Assembly: GCF_002865645.1 (NCBI RefSeq)
Contig: NW_020194517.1
Span: 1,972,664 to 2,036,663, forward strand
Length of the DNA: 64,000 bases
DNA from: Hyaloscypha bicolor E
Taxonomy: Eukaryota; Ascomycota; Leotiomycetes; Helotiales; Hyaloscyphaceae
Direction of reading: 5' to 3'
Position 1 is the stretch's first letter. Each line of letters opens with the position of its first letter. Shown here piece by piece: positions 1-11,454 of the stretch. The position numbers and the translations under genes were made by a program. The notes beneath the pieces are model-generated. The model saw only the letters and a list, made by a program, of their open reading frames with translations. It was not told the DNA's origin and did not search any database.

Positions 1-3000
1 TTCCTACGCCTCGTGGATCAGGGACGGCGTGGCTCCAGACCATTAACTGAACTTCGGTAGGGAGCCTTTCTTCACTAGGCGTAAGAGAGCTGGGTCTCGA
101 CATCGAGCTCCGAGGTTCCGGTCTTCTTCACGAATGCCGAGCAAAGAGAGAAGGGATCCAGACTCGAGGTCGTGGTGGAGTGACGGATCATCGAAGGATT
201 CGCCATGCTCGCTGCAGAGCATGCTTCGTTGAGGATTGCAGCATTTTGGAAGGCTTGAGGCGTATGAATCGGCTGCGTCTGCTCAAGCAAAGAAATCAGC
301 CAATCATAAGGGGTAATGTGGTGGAAGGACGGTCAATGTGCCAGAGGGGAATGTCTGGTAGTCGTGGAACACCATGAGTTCTCGGTCCACTCGGCCGGCG
401 GGTCAACTTCGCCCGTCTACCGTTGAAGAGTGAGAGCTGCCTCAAATCTACTCGACGGTCGTTGAAGAGGTTGACCCTTGATGTAGGCAGACAATTGCCC
501 CACTGTTAGCGAGACTCGTCAAAAGAAAGATGCGCAACTCTGAGCACGGCGGCGAACTGTTCATCCCGCCGTCACTGCGCGCAATAAAATATCCCAGAAC
601 GACGCAGGAACCAGGAACAGTTTATGCATAAATCTTGTCCCTCCCCTTCTCAACGACGAGATCTCATTTGTCAATTCATCGAAAGAGGCTGAGAAGTGAA
701 GAACGTGGCGAGGTTGAGAGGAGTAATCGGACGAAAACAACCCCGAGTCAGACACGCGTCGCTCCAGGCAGAACCGCATTCCTGCACGTGATGCGGCCTT
801 ATATTGAGGTACATCATAGCCTCGCCGCAGCAGGTTTCACATCCTCATCTTCTTACAGGTAGGTGTTCATGTTCTGTGTGACTGTTTTGGGATCATTGAT
901 TGAACGATGTACATGTCAGTTGAGACGCCCAAGTAGTTTTGAAGAGTGAGAGGGTCATCGGAATCATCGGAAGGATGAAGGCTTTTCAGTTTCATCACAG
1001 CAGCAGAGGACTCCCTGGCTAGAAAGTTTGTTGATTCTATCTCTCTAGATAATTTTGATGCACAGTATGCTAATTTCGTCATAGGCTTCAAATTGGATGG
1101 TCGATGGTATTGCTTTCTAGCCATTGAAGAGAAGGTACCGATGGCAATGGCGGCCGGCTGACAGCTGTCTGACAAAGCTGGTAGTCTCTTCGGCCTGCTA
1201 CAATCCTCAATCTTATTCTTGTTCCTCAAGTCGAGGAATCAAGATGAGACACGACGTTAAAGCGGTCATGCCTTTAGGATAATAAAGGACGTTTCAATGA
1301 TAGGGCGGATTGTACCCAGGCGGCAACTGGGTTCGGCCGCGATCTTACGCTTGGCGATGTCGATCCAATCCTCCGAGATTAAGGGCTGATATCTCGATAT
1401 AGCTCTCGTTTGCAGCAACAAATATTTTTCCAACGGCATATCGACAGAAGCCACCAACAATTGTCATTCGGCGATAAACAACGCAACATATTCCTTCTCA
1501 CCGGATATTGTGCAATAAAACTTTATCCTCCGTCGGATGGTCGGCTTGATGGAGCCTTTCTTACTTGGGAAGAGCTTGTAGGAATCAGGCAGCAAGAAAA
1601 TGTCTTCTAAGACTCGGAGAAGGAAGACAAATGAGTTGGGGAAAAACAGCCACAAAATCGATCCTGAACAGACGGCGGTGGAACATCACTCGCTCAAATG
1701 CTCCACTCGAAGTCGAGTGATGCAAAGTCTTCCAGTAAATCCCGCGTGAAATGTCACAAGAGCTATTTTAAATTTTTAGTTGATGTGGTGGCGGCTTGGG
1801 AATAGCTGCAAATTTCCCTAGTCTCCACTTTCTCAGCAACTTCGTCGGGATACGTTGTCCGGAAACGGAGACGGCATGATGGAAGCACACCACAAAGTCT
1901 GCACTTTACCTACAGTAGTCAACTCATCGCTGTTCTCCCAACATCCTCCACGGCTCCACCGCCAACCCCCCGGCCTGTAGCAAAGTTTAGGGGTGGCCAA
2001 AAACGGGCACCTCCACGCGCAGGTAAGCGTCGGATCTCACCCCTCCTATCACAACTCTCAATTTGCGAGATCTCGTGCCGCCACGATTGCACCCCGCACA
2101 ATCTCCAGCTTCAATTTGTCTGTTATTTGTGGTCTCTTCCACATCTTCCCCTCAGTCTTCCAGGCAGCAACAAATGTACCCTGCGCTACTGCACAGCGTT
2201 AGTTTAAGCCTCAAGGACCCCGGACGGGCGCAAGATGCGGGCACCCGCATCTCGAGACGGCTTCAAGCCACGGCGCAAGGCAGCAAAAAATGTCCCCTGC
2301 AAGCGTGCACTTCGGGGCTTCTTTTGCATGGCAGTGGGCACTGGCCGCGGGACGGCACTGGGTCTCCGAATCGGAGAGGAACTTTTTGGCCGAGTCACGT
2401 TGTCGGAACACCGCGATGGCGTAAGCCGTGGCGCGCAATACCGCCGGGTAATTGGGCGGCTGCCCCCCCCTCCCCCTTCCGCTCCACCCCTTCCGCCCCA
2501 CCCCAGACCGCCGCCGCCAATGGGCGGGCGCCACTGACGGTGAGCGTCGCAGGGGGGTGTTCGCATACTGCTCAGGCTAGTGAGGCTAGTGCGTTGCTTA
2601 TCCATCGCTTTCAAGCTTCAGGCGCTTCAGACTGCGGGGTAGCTCGCGGCCATGTTGCTCGAGAAGTGGAGGAGTCGAGGGTCATCAAGCGTTGTGTTGC
2701 GGATGGCGGTTGCTGGTCCTTGTTCGGCCAATTCTGAATGGCTGCATGGCTGCATGGCCAGCAGTTGGCAGCAATCCCATGGTCGGCCTGTCCGACCCAA
2801 CCTTGAAGTCAGACAACCCTGACAGAGACGCAGAGATCTTTCCCTGTTCGGGCCGCTCACATAACTTTTCAGGACGGCCGCGGAGGAATGGCTGGTGGGA
2901 GATGCTCCCCCGTGGGCATGGGTAGCTCTTTCCTTGCCTGTGCTCGATTTTCCCATATAAACAAGGGCAACGCGCTGAAGTGGTGGAGTGAGTCCTGTGG

Positions 3001-3103
3001 TCCTAAGCGATTGTGACTCCATTGACTTCCTCCACTCCCTCCCCATCTCGCGTCTTCCATCTCGCGAAACATCATCGACCACGCAACACCAAAACCCTCA
3101 ACC
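1..3103. other. Left-end region, no confident gene
   Basis: About 3.1 kb of near-50% GC DNA upstream of the transporter. Open frames on both strands overlap each other and none shows a recognisable domain. The only stretch with a protein-like look is a minus-strand frame at about 75-340 (separate entry). A C-rich tract at about 2460-2520 explains the overlapping long frames around 2.0-2.7 kb. The 200-300 bp before the ATG at 3104 presumably hold the transporter promoter and leader; the TATAA-like string near 2956 is a candidate, but nothing decisive is visible. Confidence 0.5.
75..340 (-). CDS. Possible 3' exon of an unidentified gene
   Basis: A minus-strand frame runs from about 340 down to a TAG at 75. 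It reads like real protein, starting near PYDWLISLLEQTQPIHTPQA and ending in VETQLSYA. There is no start codon at its upstream edge. The neighbouring frame immediately upstream (about 320-400) also looks protein-like, so an intron or a frameshift may lie between them. I recognise no family. It could be the tail of a spliced or broken minus-strand gene, or chance. Confidence 0.25.
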
Positions 3104-5513
3104 ATGGCGGACGCCGACGCACCAGAGATCACGGGCGCTGCGTGTGTATATCCTCTTCTCAATGGCGATTGCTGCTGACGATCAATTGCAGGCCGCAGGC
3201 ACAGCCCACCGCCCACGAATCATTGAAGGAAGCAATGAAGACACCTCACGACGAGAAGGCGCGCAAGGGCTCCGTCTTCCTCGACGAGAGCCGCCGCAAA
3301 GCCAGCGTCGCAGAGATGACTCAGAACGTGACTGGAGAGTCAGTCGCCTGCCCCATCGATCTGCGATTTGGCTGACCTTCACAGAATCAAGAACCCTCTC
3401 GCCGGAATCTCCAAGGCCCAATTGATCCAGGACGTCGAACAGTTCGCCTCCGACAACGACCTGACTGACATCGCCGAGAACCTCATCAAAGGCGCGTTGG
3501 TAGCACAGAGCCCGCATCACATCGATCAGATCCACGAGCTCAACGACGAGGATCGACGCATTCTGCACGAGGAGGTCACGCACAAGTGGAAGCATCCGCG
3601 AATCCTCTACGTGACCATCATCTTGAACTCCGTTGCAGCTGCAATCCAAGGATGGGATCAAACTGGTACGTGACTCCGCTGATTTTGGTGACAATGCTGA
3701 TGTGCGCAGCTTCCAATGGAGCCAATCTTACCTTCGCCGAAGCTCTGGGAATCTCCGACGATTCTTCAATCTGCCCGACCGCTGCCATCTGCAACAAGAA
3801 CTCCTGGATCATTGGATTTATCAACTCTACTCCGTATATCGCCATCTGTGTCTTGTAAGGGAACTTCGCAAACCTGTCTTTCAATGCTGACTCAAACAGC
3901 GCCGCTTGGATCTCTGACCCCCTCAACAACATCCTCGCTCGTAGAGGCACCATCTTCCTCGCCGCGATCTTCAGCTTACTTGCTCCCTTTGGTATGGCAC
4001 TCTCGCAAAAATGGGGCCAACTCGTCGCGGCACGTGTTTTGCTTGGTATAGGTATGGGTTTGAAGGTAAGTCTCAGTTTCTCGGGGTATTATTTCCTACT
4101 TCACATATCCTGCGAGGAATCTACTCCATATCTAGCCCCAGGAGTAGACTACTCATGAAACAGTGCCTCAACTCCTAATCATTTCCTTCTAAGACAATAC
4201 TAATACGAGATTCTGGGGTTTAGGAAGTCACTGTTCCCGTCTATTCTGCAGAATCTGCTCCGACCAATATTCGAGGAGCTCTCGTCATGTCATGGCAGAT
4301 GTGGACAGCGTTTGGAATCTTGATTGGAACCTGTGCTAATCTGGTGTTCGTTCATACGGGCAAGATTGCTTGGCGACTCCAATACGGCGCTCCTTTCGTC
4401 CCAGCGGTTCCGCTCCTCCTCGGTATCTGGTTCTGCCCGGAATCTCCTCGCTGGCTTCTGAAGAAAGGAAAGGTGGCCAAGGCATACAGATCACTTCTCC
4501 GACTTCGAAATACTCCACTCCAGGCTGCTCGAGACTTGTACTTCATCCACGCTCAACTTGTCTATGAGGATCTCCTCTTGGAACAGAGCGGGCTCGCGAA
4601 GACGGGTAATTTCTTCACTCGGTTCATCGAGTTGTTCTCGATTCCTCGCCTTCGTCGTGCTACTCAAGCATCTGGTGTAGTCATGATTGCCCAGCAGATG
4701 TGCGGAAGTAAGTTACTGATCTCCTGTTTTTCGACATATCTAACATTCATAGTCAACATCATCGCCTTCTATTCCTCCACGATCTTCGTCCAGTCTGGAG
4801 CAGACAATGTCGTTGCTCTTCTAGCTTCCTTCGGCTTTGGACTCGTCAACTTTGTCTTCGCTTTCCCTGCCCTCTGGACCATCGATACGTTCGGACGTCG
4901 AGCCCTACTGTTGTTCACGTTCCCAAACATGTGCTGGAGCCTTCTCCTCGCCGGCATGTGCTACTGGATCCCACAAAGCAGCCGTGCACATCTCGGCCTC
5001 GTGACCTTCTTCATCTACATCTACGACGCCTTCTACTCTCCCGGCGAAGGACCGGTGCCGTTCACCTACTCCGCAGAAGTCTTTCCGCTCTCCCATCGTG
5101 AGGTCGGCATGTCTTGGGCCGTAGCAACCAACAACTTCTGGGCAACAGTCGTCTCTATCACCTTCCCACGACAACTCAAAGCCTTTGGCGTCCAAGGCGC
5201 CTTCGGCTTCTATGCAGCAATGAACTTCATCGCCTTCTGGATGATCTTCCTCTTCTTGTACGAGACTAAGCAACGCACTCTTGAGGAGTTGGATTACGTC
5301 TTTGGTGTCCCGACGCGTACGCATGCGAAATATCAGCTGACGCAGGTGCTGCCGTGGTGGTTCAAGCGCTGGGTGCTCTTCCGTAAGGATGCAGTCTGCC
5401 CCGAGCTGTATAAGTTTGAGGATGAGGCCTGGACTGAGAGTGATGGGGAGCATGATAAGGGCATTAGCTCTGGGGTTGATTTGAAGAATGGTCAGCATCA
5501 GGAGGTCGTCTGA
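3104..5513 (+). CDS. MFS sugar/inositol-type transporter
   Basis: Membrane transporter of the Major Facilitator Superfamily, sugar porter family, probably a proton-coupled sugar or myo-inositol carrier of the plasma membrane. Seven exons can be assembled: 3104-3145, 3199-3338, 3385-3665, 3710-3854, 3900-4065, 4224-4707 and 4753-5513, about 672 aa. The exact first donor/acceptor pair is uncertain (3142/3191 would also fit). Removing the 45-bp in-frame intron 4708-4752 restores [17 protein letters not shown]. Family marks are the N-terminal [36 protein letters not shown] and the C-terminal [15 protein letters not shown] cytosolic N-terminal extension of about 150 residues ([19 protein letters not shown]) is typical of the fungal inositol/sugar subgroup. 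The substrate cannot be set from sequence. The frame is intact and codon use is ordinary, so it is likely functional. Its neighbours give no functional hint. Confidence 0.9.
4066..4223 (+). other. Intron 5 of the MFS transporter (158 bp)
   Basis: The largest intron of the transporter has donor GTAAGT after LLGIGMGLK and acceptor TTTAG before [11 protein letters not shown]. The phase is 0 on both sides. It is two to three times longer than the other introns of this gene (about 45-55 bp). Confidence 0.85.
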
Positions 5514-8500
5514 GATTTTCAAGGGCTTCAGCTTGCTGGGTTCTCGTGGATTTTTCGAGGACTTGCAGCGCCCGGGGACTGAACAAGTTACGCTTATGGC
5601 CTTATTGATGATTGCAGGGGAATTTCCTTTTACGGAAAGGGAGGAAATGAGGGACGGTTCTTGCTATTGCCGAGATTGAGATTAGCTTAGCTTATACCCA
5701 GACACGGTCTTTCTTTCATAGTGAATGCATGGAACTGCATTGCACATTCCCTTCTCCCTGTGCTCGAGTGTCTTATGTGTTCATATCATTAGCTTCAAGA
5801 GAAGAGTAACAGAAGTGAAGTGAAGATGAAGGAAGGGGTGAGATTTGGGTGAGGGGAATTGAAGGTGTGCTTGAAGGTTGTATTTGGGTGCAGGAGAAGT
5901 ATTAGGGAATTGAGAGGTTGGGAGGTTGTTGATGTTGAAAGGAGAGAGATCGAAGGGAAGCGAAGAAAAGGGGGGGTATTTATCGTCGGTTGGAAGCAAG
6001 AGGTGATTGCGATCACCGATCCACGTGGTTGAAATTTCACAGCTTCTCACTTGAATAGGCAAGAAAGAGTTGAGAAGAAGAGATAAGAGAACAATTCTGT
6101 ACATGTGGTTTCCACATGCAGAGTTCAGACGAATAGAGATCAGGAAAGAATTTCCTGGAAGCATAATATCGTCTGAGCAACTATCAATGAAAAAGTTCAT
6201 GGACCCTAATGCCAGCAGATTAGAGCCAATAACTCTCGATGCGTTTCTATCTCCTACTTCTCTGATGTTTCCTAGTCAACTGGAGCACATCGCCCTTAGT
6301 TTCCGGGCACAGACTCCCAGCTGTATTTTCCTCATAGCATCCGAAACCCAACAAACAGCCACCTCAATCCACAATCGCCAAGAAGCGGGGCGAGTTCCTC
6401 CCCAATAACATACCCAAACGTGTTCGTCAGCAAATGCATCGCCTGTAAAAACGACTTCATCGTAGGTGGTGCCTTTATATAAGGATTTCCTAGGTACTGG
6501 TCTGCTGTGCTGGTGTTGAAGATAGGGGTAACTGGCGATCGCTAAGCGAGGTAAAATAGGGGTAAGGAAAAGGGGCCACAGACCATAACACCAGAGAGAG
6601 GAGAATGCGACCAATCTTAGGGTAGTGCGATGACAATGCCCTAGTGCCCCCTCGGCTGAGACTCCCGTCTCGTGGACTTTGGATATAATTCTAGAGAAGT
6701 CCTTGTGAGCCACAGTGCGTCTGTCAATGAACTTGAAGAACCACGAAAAGAACAAAGTGCAACCGTCTTTCGATTTTTAATATTCTTATGTATAACTGTC
6801 AATTAAATTTTTGATATAATGGTCATTATTTAATGAGACTTCCCTTCATCACACAATACTGACGATTTGCTGCTGCATACCATTTTCTATTGCCTCACGC
6901 CCAAGGGATCGGTCTGCGCTTCTGTACGCTCCCAAGCGAGTATAAGATCCACCATATTGCCTTGATAAAACCAGACCCTACGGTTTGTCTCGCGGTAGTG
7001 GATATCTTTTGTCGGGTCTTACGGCATTCCTAGGTTGTGGGATGGGCTCAAAAATTGGAAGCAGGAAACATCTATCCAACTGCGGCTTATCTTGGTTTAT
7101 CCACCCATCACAGTCGATTGGCAAATGAGCGTGGAATCCGTGATGGCAGCCGGGGGTTCCTCGACACCGTGATGCAAATGATGGAAATAGGCTTTAAAGA
7201 GCTTACGGCTAGACTTATGACCGGTGGGAGTCGCAGAGGCGGAGTCGAGTGCTTCTCTGGAACCCTCAGCATTCTGCGAGCTCGTTGCACTTCCAAAGCC
7301 GCATACTTTCGCCTCGTCCTCGCCCTGCTCAGACTCTATTTCGGTTGTGACCTCCGCATTTCATCTCCGCAAATTCGAAAGTTGTGTACCTCCGTTACAT
7401 CCAATCTGAATCTAGCCTCTCATCTGACAGCTCTGGCTCAAATACCTCCAATCGAACCGCGGACAATACAACGAATTGAAAGTGCCGGTGTAAGTCGGGG
7501 ACAGGTGAGTATAGAATTAACCTTGGTCGATAGACTTTGGTATACGTCTATTCTAAAACGAGGATCTGAATTAAAAAAGGTCTAACGATGCGGGCAGTAG
7601 CGTGAGCCCGCCGCGCACAAATAGTCACAGCCTGTTAATGCGCAAGAGGCCCTACCAGCAGCATGGCCGCCAATAGCACACTATGCTGCAGCTTCGGCGA
7701 TGTCGTTGTTATTGCAGATGATGATGGGGTGATTCTATAAAGTTTGGGGGAGATTCAATGATGTTGTGTTTTTACAATAGTTGAAAACGGGTCAGTGTAC
7801 TTTGAGAATTCGAAGATGATGGTGGTTGTTTTGAAAGGCTGATGGTAGAAAATGATTCCTAGGGGAGGAAATGTCGAGTTAAGTACACTTCATAATTACT
7901 GCCAACCGGCTTTGAGAGTTCTATTTCTACCAGCAAGTAAGACGCCCATGAATGTTGGTCTTTGGTTTCTCTCTGAAACCCTACCCAGGTAACTTATGAA
8001 TGACCCACCGACGGTCCATGAATCCGGTGATGTATATTGGCCAAGACAGGGTTCAATACCAGCCACTCAACCAACCACATGGTTGGCTATTATTGAGAAT
8101 GTTGGTTTACGCCGAGTACCACAGAAAGTGTTTACAAGGGGGTTGAAATCCCAGCGCATACGGCCGCACTGCCCCTTCTGAAGAAGTTTTGCAAATCTGC
8201 GATCATGTATCAGGTCCCCATGGAAAGCCAACAAGGTTGACAAGCCACCGCGCAACTCACTTGCGTGCTCCCTGGTATGGCCGTACACATTATTGGCGCC
8301 GCGGAGCTCAGCTCGGTGCGGTGACAAATGGTGAAGTGTTGCTTGAGGGGGACAAGAGACGGTTAGTAACTTGTATAGCTATATGCAAAGAGGGCTGTAT
8401 GTTTTTTTTTCGTCCGAGTTCAAACCTCATTGGAGGCACTAATCAATTTGAAAATTTATTTGCTTCTAAAGTTTAGGGGGTATCAAAGAATATGAAGCAT

Positions 8501-8577
8501 GTATGCACAGAACCCAACCAACTCCTGCCCCGAAACCTCTACCAAACCCTAAAACAATACAGTTTATATCTAGGAGA
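5514..8577. other. Intergenic stretch, no supported gene
   Basis: Three kilobases between the converging transporter and DUF3405 genes. Minus-strand frames at 5781-6200 are low-complexity (F/S/L/N/P-rich, from a purine-rich tract). A frame at 6276-6755 lacks an ATG. A 182-codon plus-strand frame at 7037-7585 has an ATG but no recognisable family. Nothing else stands out except a short near-palindrome around 8072-8090 (CCAACCACATGGTTGG). Confidence 0.5.
7037..7585 (+). CDS. Hypothetical ORF, 182 aa, doubtful
   Basis: An open frame that would start MGWAQKLEAGNIYP and end GSELKKV. It has no family I recognise, no signal peptide, and a composition typical of translated non-coding DNA (S/R/L-rich). 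A frame this long is expected now and then by chance in tens of kilobases of 50% GC DNA. I list it only because it is the longest uninterrupted frame in the intergenic stretch. Confidence 0.15.
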   Translation: MGWAQKLEAGNIYPTAAYLGLSTHHSRLANERGIRDGSRGFLDTVMQMMEIGFKELTARLMTGGSRRGGVECFSGTLSILRARCTSKAAYFRLVLALLRLYFGCDLRISSPQIRKLCTSVTSNLNLASHLTALAQIPPIEPRTIQRIESAGVSRGQVSIELTLVDRLWYTSILKRGSELKKV

Positions 8578-10463
8578 TCAAATGTTCTTTACTGGGTGCA
8601 ATGCCATAGACGGAAAGCAAGGCTCGTTGTCATGCGGTGTCTCACCACTTGGGTGCTCGCTCCGCGGAGCGTGCTTCTTCCCATCAATCTCGTCGGTGCT
8701 CGTTTTTTCTTGTAAAATAAACCACCTGTACAACTCTTCCGCCAATTGATTACTCCACGAAAACGTGAATCTCAACCACCTATCCTTCCACTCAGGCCTC
8801 AACAACAAGCCCTCATGTGCTCTGGAGGTATCAAACGCTTTCCCGGCTTCAGCCCCATTGAACACGGTGTATAACGCCTTATGGTCGATATCTTCATCAA
8901 AGTACAGCGGATGAGGTGCGTAGACTGCTTTCAGTCCATGGTGCAAGGCCGTCGTTGGGTTCGTCGCCTCGCCTGCTACCCACGTGCCATGCGCAACCTG
9001 CTCCTCGTGTGTAAGCAGTAGGACGCGTCGAGAAAACCTGCCGCAACTGGGTGGGCTGACTCGTAAGGGTGTGGCAGGGGGGAAGTTGTGCTTATAGTTC
9101 TCGAAGACCCAGCCGCTGCCCTTCGGGTCCCAGATAGGCGACAGGGATATAACATCTGCGTCTTCGCCGACACCCCAGTCCTTCGGGATGGGTGAGGGAA
9201 GCGGGGTGGCTGGCTTGAAGCTGGAATATGTGGATGTCTTTGGCGGAGGCTTTGGACCCAGCACGCCCTGGCCCGAAGGCGTGTTTTGCTTGATAACTTG
9301 CACGAAGTTGTCCCATGTCTTGTGAACGGCTGGAATGTAGAACTGGGAGCTTCGTTCCCAGATATTCTCCCGGGGTTGTTTGCGTGCCCATTCTCCTATG
9401 GAGTTGAAAAACTCGTAGTTGTGCCCCAAGTACCGGAAATCCTGCTCGACAGTCCAGAAGTGGCTAAACTGGGGGCGGGAGAGCGCGAGCCATTGTACTG
9501 GCTGGTAGGCTTGCATGACGTAATTCCATTGCTGGACTTCCGGGTAGAGATCTTTCAAGACGTTGGTATTAAAGAAGACCGCCAGATTACGGAATTCTGC
9601 AGGAACGTATTGTTCACTAAGACTGTGGAGGAGAGTTTCGTTGTGGAAGTCGGCTGTGGTGAGATTCGCGTGTTCTTCGCCGTTTAGTTGGATCATCAAA
9701 ATTACCTCGTACTCTCCTCCGCTAGCCAAGGAGAGCTCAGCTACAAGGGAACGGGTATATAGCAAATCGTTCTTGCGCCATTTGAATTGTTCGTGGCCTC
9801 GGAGAACGAGAGCTTGCCGGGCTTTCTTCCCTACCTCTCCGCTAACGTTGTACCGGTGTTGATTCCTCTCAAAACATTTTTGCTGGAGCTCGCCCCAGTT
9901 CACCTCCGGCCACTCGATCTCATTATCATTTATTCCGTATGCGCCGTATCGAGACGTGCTTGTAAAACAGATGCTGCCATTCGTGCCGATGATATCGTGG
10001 CCACCAAAGGCTGGGGAGGGGAAGTCGGCGGGTAACGAAGGATAGGCGTACAGTTTTCTGGTTGTGCCGCCAGTATGACTAGGGGAAGGTCCGTCGCAGA
10101 TTGTTATTTCGGATGTATCAATGGGATTGAATACAAATGGCGGAGGAAGACCATGATTGCTGGTTGACCAGAAGCTTCCTATGCTAAAGCGGGGACGGCA
10201 TGTCAGTAGAGCAATGGCAGTGTTGGGATGAGGACGTACCGCTGGACATCTGCCTTGACAATATGGGAGTAGGCCGTGACATTGCCCGATGGGTCACTCT
10301 CTTGTTCATGTTCATCTGTTTGGGATTGGTGTTGTTGGCTGGAGAAGTACCGATTGAAGGGGTCAGAATTTTTATGCCACAGAAGGAACAGAACAATTTG
10401 AATGAACGTGGCCAGACCAAGGAATGTCAATATGCGTCGGGTACGGCCAGGTGATTGATGCAT
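8578..10463 (-). CDS. DUF3405 type II membrane protein
   Basis: Fungal protein with a DUF3405 domain, a family of unknown function that resembles secretory-pathway glycosyltransferases in layout. Two exons: 10463-10240 and 10183-8578, with a 56-bp intron 10184-10239 (donor GTACGT, acceptor TTTAG), giving 609 aa. The ATG chosen is the first in frame (MHQSPGRTRR). A single membrane anchor follows at about residues 12-28 (ILTFLGLATFIQIVLFLLW), then a polar linker, so the bulk should be lumenal. Domain marks in order: NWGELQQKCFERN, LLYTRSLVAELSLASGGEYE, FRNLAVFFN, QWLALSRPQFSHFWTVEQD, GEWARKQPRENIWERSSQFYIP, ADVISLSPIWDPKGSGW and the C-terminal ALHHGLKAVYAPHPLYFD. Length and order match a complete family member. 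It lies tail-to-tail with the transporter and divergent from nothing obvious. Function beyond the family is unknown. Confidence 0.88.
10184..10239 (-). other. Intron of the DUF3405 gene (56 bp)
   Basis: Read on the minus strand, the donor is GTACGT after ADVQR and the acceptor is TTTAG before IGSFWSTSN. Joining gives an arginine codon across the junction and keeps one open frame from the membrane anchor into the domain. Confidence 0.8.
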
Positions 10464-10645
10464 CTGGGGCTCCAAAAGAGAGGGAAATAAAGAATCATCG
10501 TATCGTGGATGGCGGGAAAGGCGTAGGATTTCTATAATTTATTTTAAAAGGGGTGCTTATCGAGGATGTGGGGCCGCCTTCCCTTTCGAGCCTCCCCACT
10601 TTCCTCGTTATGTTACCAGGCTAGTCCAAATCTCATCTAGCCAGT

Positions 10646-11175
10646 AGGGAAAGGCGTAAGGGTCAGCGAAATTTGATCTTTGAACTTCGAACTAGGCACG
10701 TGCTCCCCCCACCAAAAATTACTCACGCCCACATACTATCTCCTCCCTCCTCCCACTACTTAAACTATTTACTCTCTCTCTTTAATTCTTGTTTATATAT
10801 AGGGATGGGGATAAGTTGGCTCGCTAGGGGCCGGACGCGAATATCCGCTGTTTAGTCGGAATACAACCGTCTCCTCCAATCAAGCCATCCGTATTTATGC
10901 GGCCGTCAATGTTGCCAATGTCTCACCGGATAAAGGCATAGGTACTAAAAATCTAGTATCCAACTTTTTCGTGCGACATAGATTTTTAGTAGGTGTCACG
11001 GTGGAGCTAGAGCAGTGGAACGAGGCGCGAAGATCTCTATTTCCCTGTAGAATACAAAGCTAAGGAGAAGAAGAGAGAGAGAGAGGGGGGCGTGGTGTGT
11101 GAGCGTGGGCGATTTTTGGTGGGGTGAGCACGTGCTGTGCCTGATCCTTACGGCTTTCCGTAAGCGAGACATTCA
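10646..11175. mobile_element. Candidate non-autonomous element with imperfect long TIRs
   Basis: The left arm (about 10646-10735) contains AAAGGCGTAAGG, then GGCACGTGCTCC, CCCACCAAAAAT and CTCACGCCCACATAC. The right arm (about 11090-11170) carries the same pieces in inverted order: GTGGGCG, ATTTTTGGTGGGG, GAGCACGTGC and CCTTACGGCTTTCC. The left arm has about 30 extra bases between two of the matching blocks. No ORF lies between the arms. It could be a foldback or MITE-like element, or an inverted duplication. No target duplication was identified. Confidence 0.45.
10806..10945. mobile_element. Degenerate relative of the 125-bp MITE
   Basis: Shares internal blocks with the MITE at 11330-11454: ACGCGAATATCC on the left, then TTTATGCGGCCG and GCCAATGTCTCACC on the right. 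The outer ends are diverged, so limits are approximate. It lies inside the larger inverted-repeat structure. Confidence 0.4.
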
Positions 11176-11329
11176 GGGGCATCGTCCCAAATTCGCCCCT
11201 GAAACCCCCAAATTCTCTCGCCAATCACTCGCAGGGTCTGGTCCTATAATTGTGTAAGAATATACACTTGGAACTTACAGAACAATAAGTCTGAATAATG
11301 CCTTACTGAGTGGTCGCAGAGAAGAGGTA

Positions 11330-11454
11330 TCCCCTCGCCTGGTGAGACATTGCCACCTTAGCAGCCGCACGCGAATATCCAAATCGCTTACTTTAATTAC
11401 GCTATCTAAATTCATGCGGCCGCTAAGGTAGCAATGTTTCACCAGGCGAGGGGA
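11330..11454. mobile_element. MITE, 125 bp, about 40-bp TIRs, TA duplication
   Basis: Terminal inverted repeats of about 40 bp: the left end starts TCCCCTCGCCTGGTGA and the right end closes TCACCAGGCGAGGGGA. In the first 40 positions only three differ, all C/T or G/A. TA dinucleotides at 11328-11329 and 11455-11456 fit a TA target duplication, as made by Tc1/mariner/pogo transposases. There is no coding capacity. It is presumably mobilised in trans; no matching autonomous element is in the window. Confidence 0.75.

Noticed and set aside
2003..2740. Several overlapping long frames on both strands
   Set aside because: They shadow one another over a C/G-rich tract, are P/R/G-rich and show no domain.
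5781..6200. Minus-strand frame of 139 codons
   Set aside because: Low-complexity F/S/L/N/P text caused by a purine-rich plus strand; no domain or splice context.
6276..6755. Minus-strand frame of 159 codons
   Set aside because: No ATG at the start (TTG only), no recognised family, basic/aromatic composition typical of noise.
8045..8110. tRNA-like string GGTTCAATACC with a nearby hairpin
   Set aside because: No acceptor stem, D-arm or anticodon arm can be folded around it.
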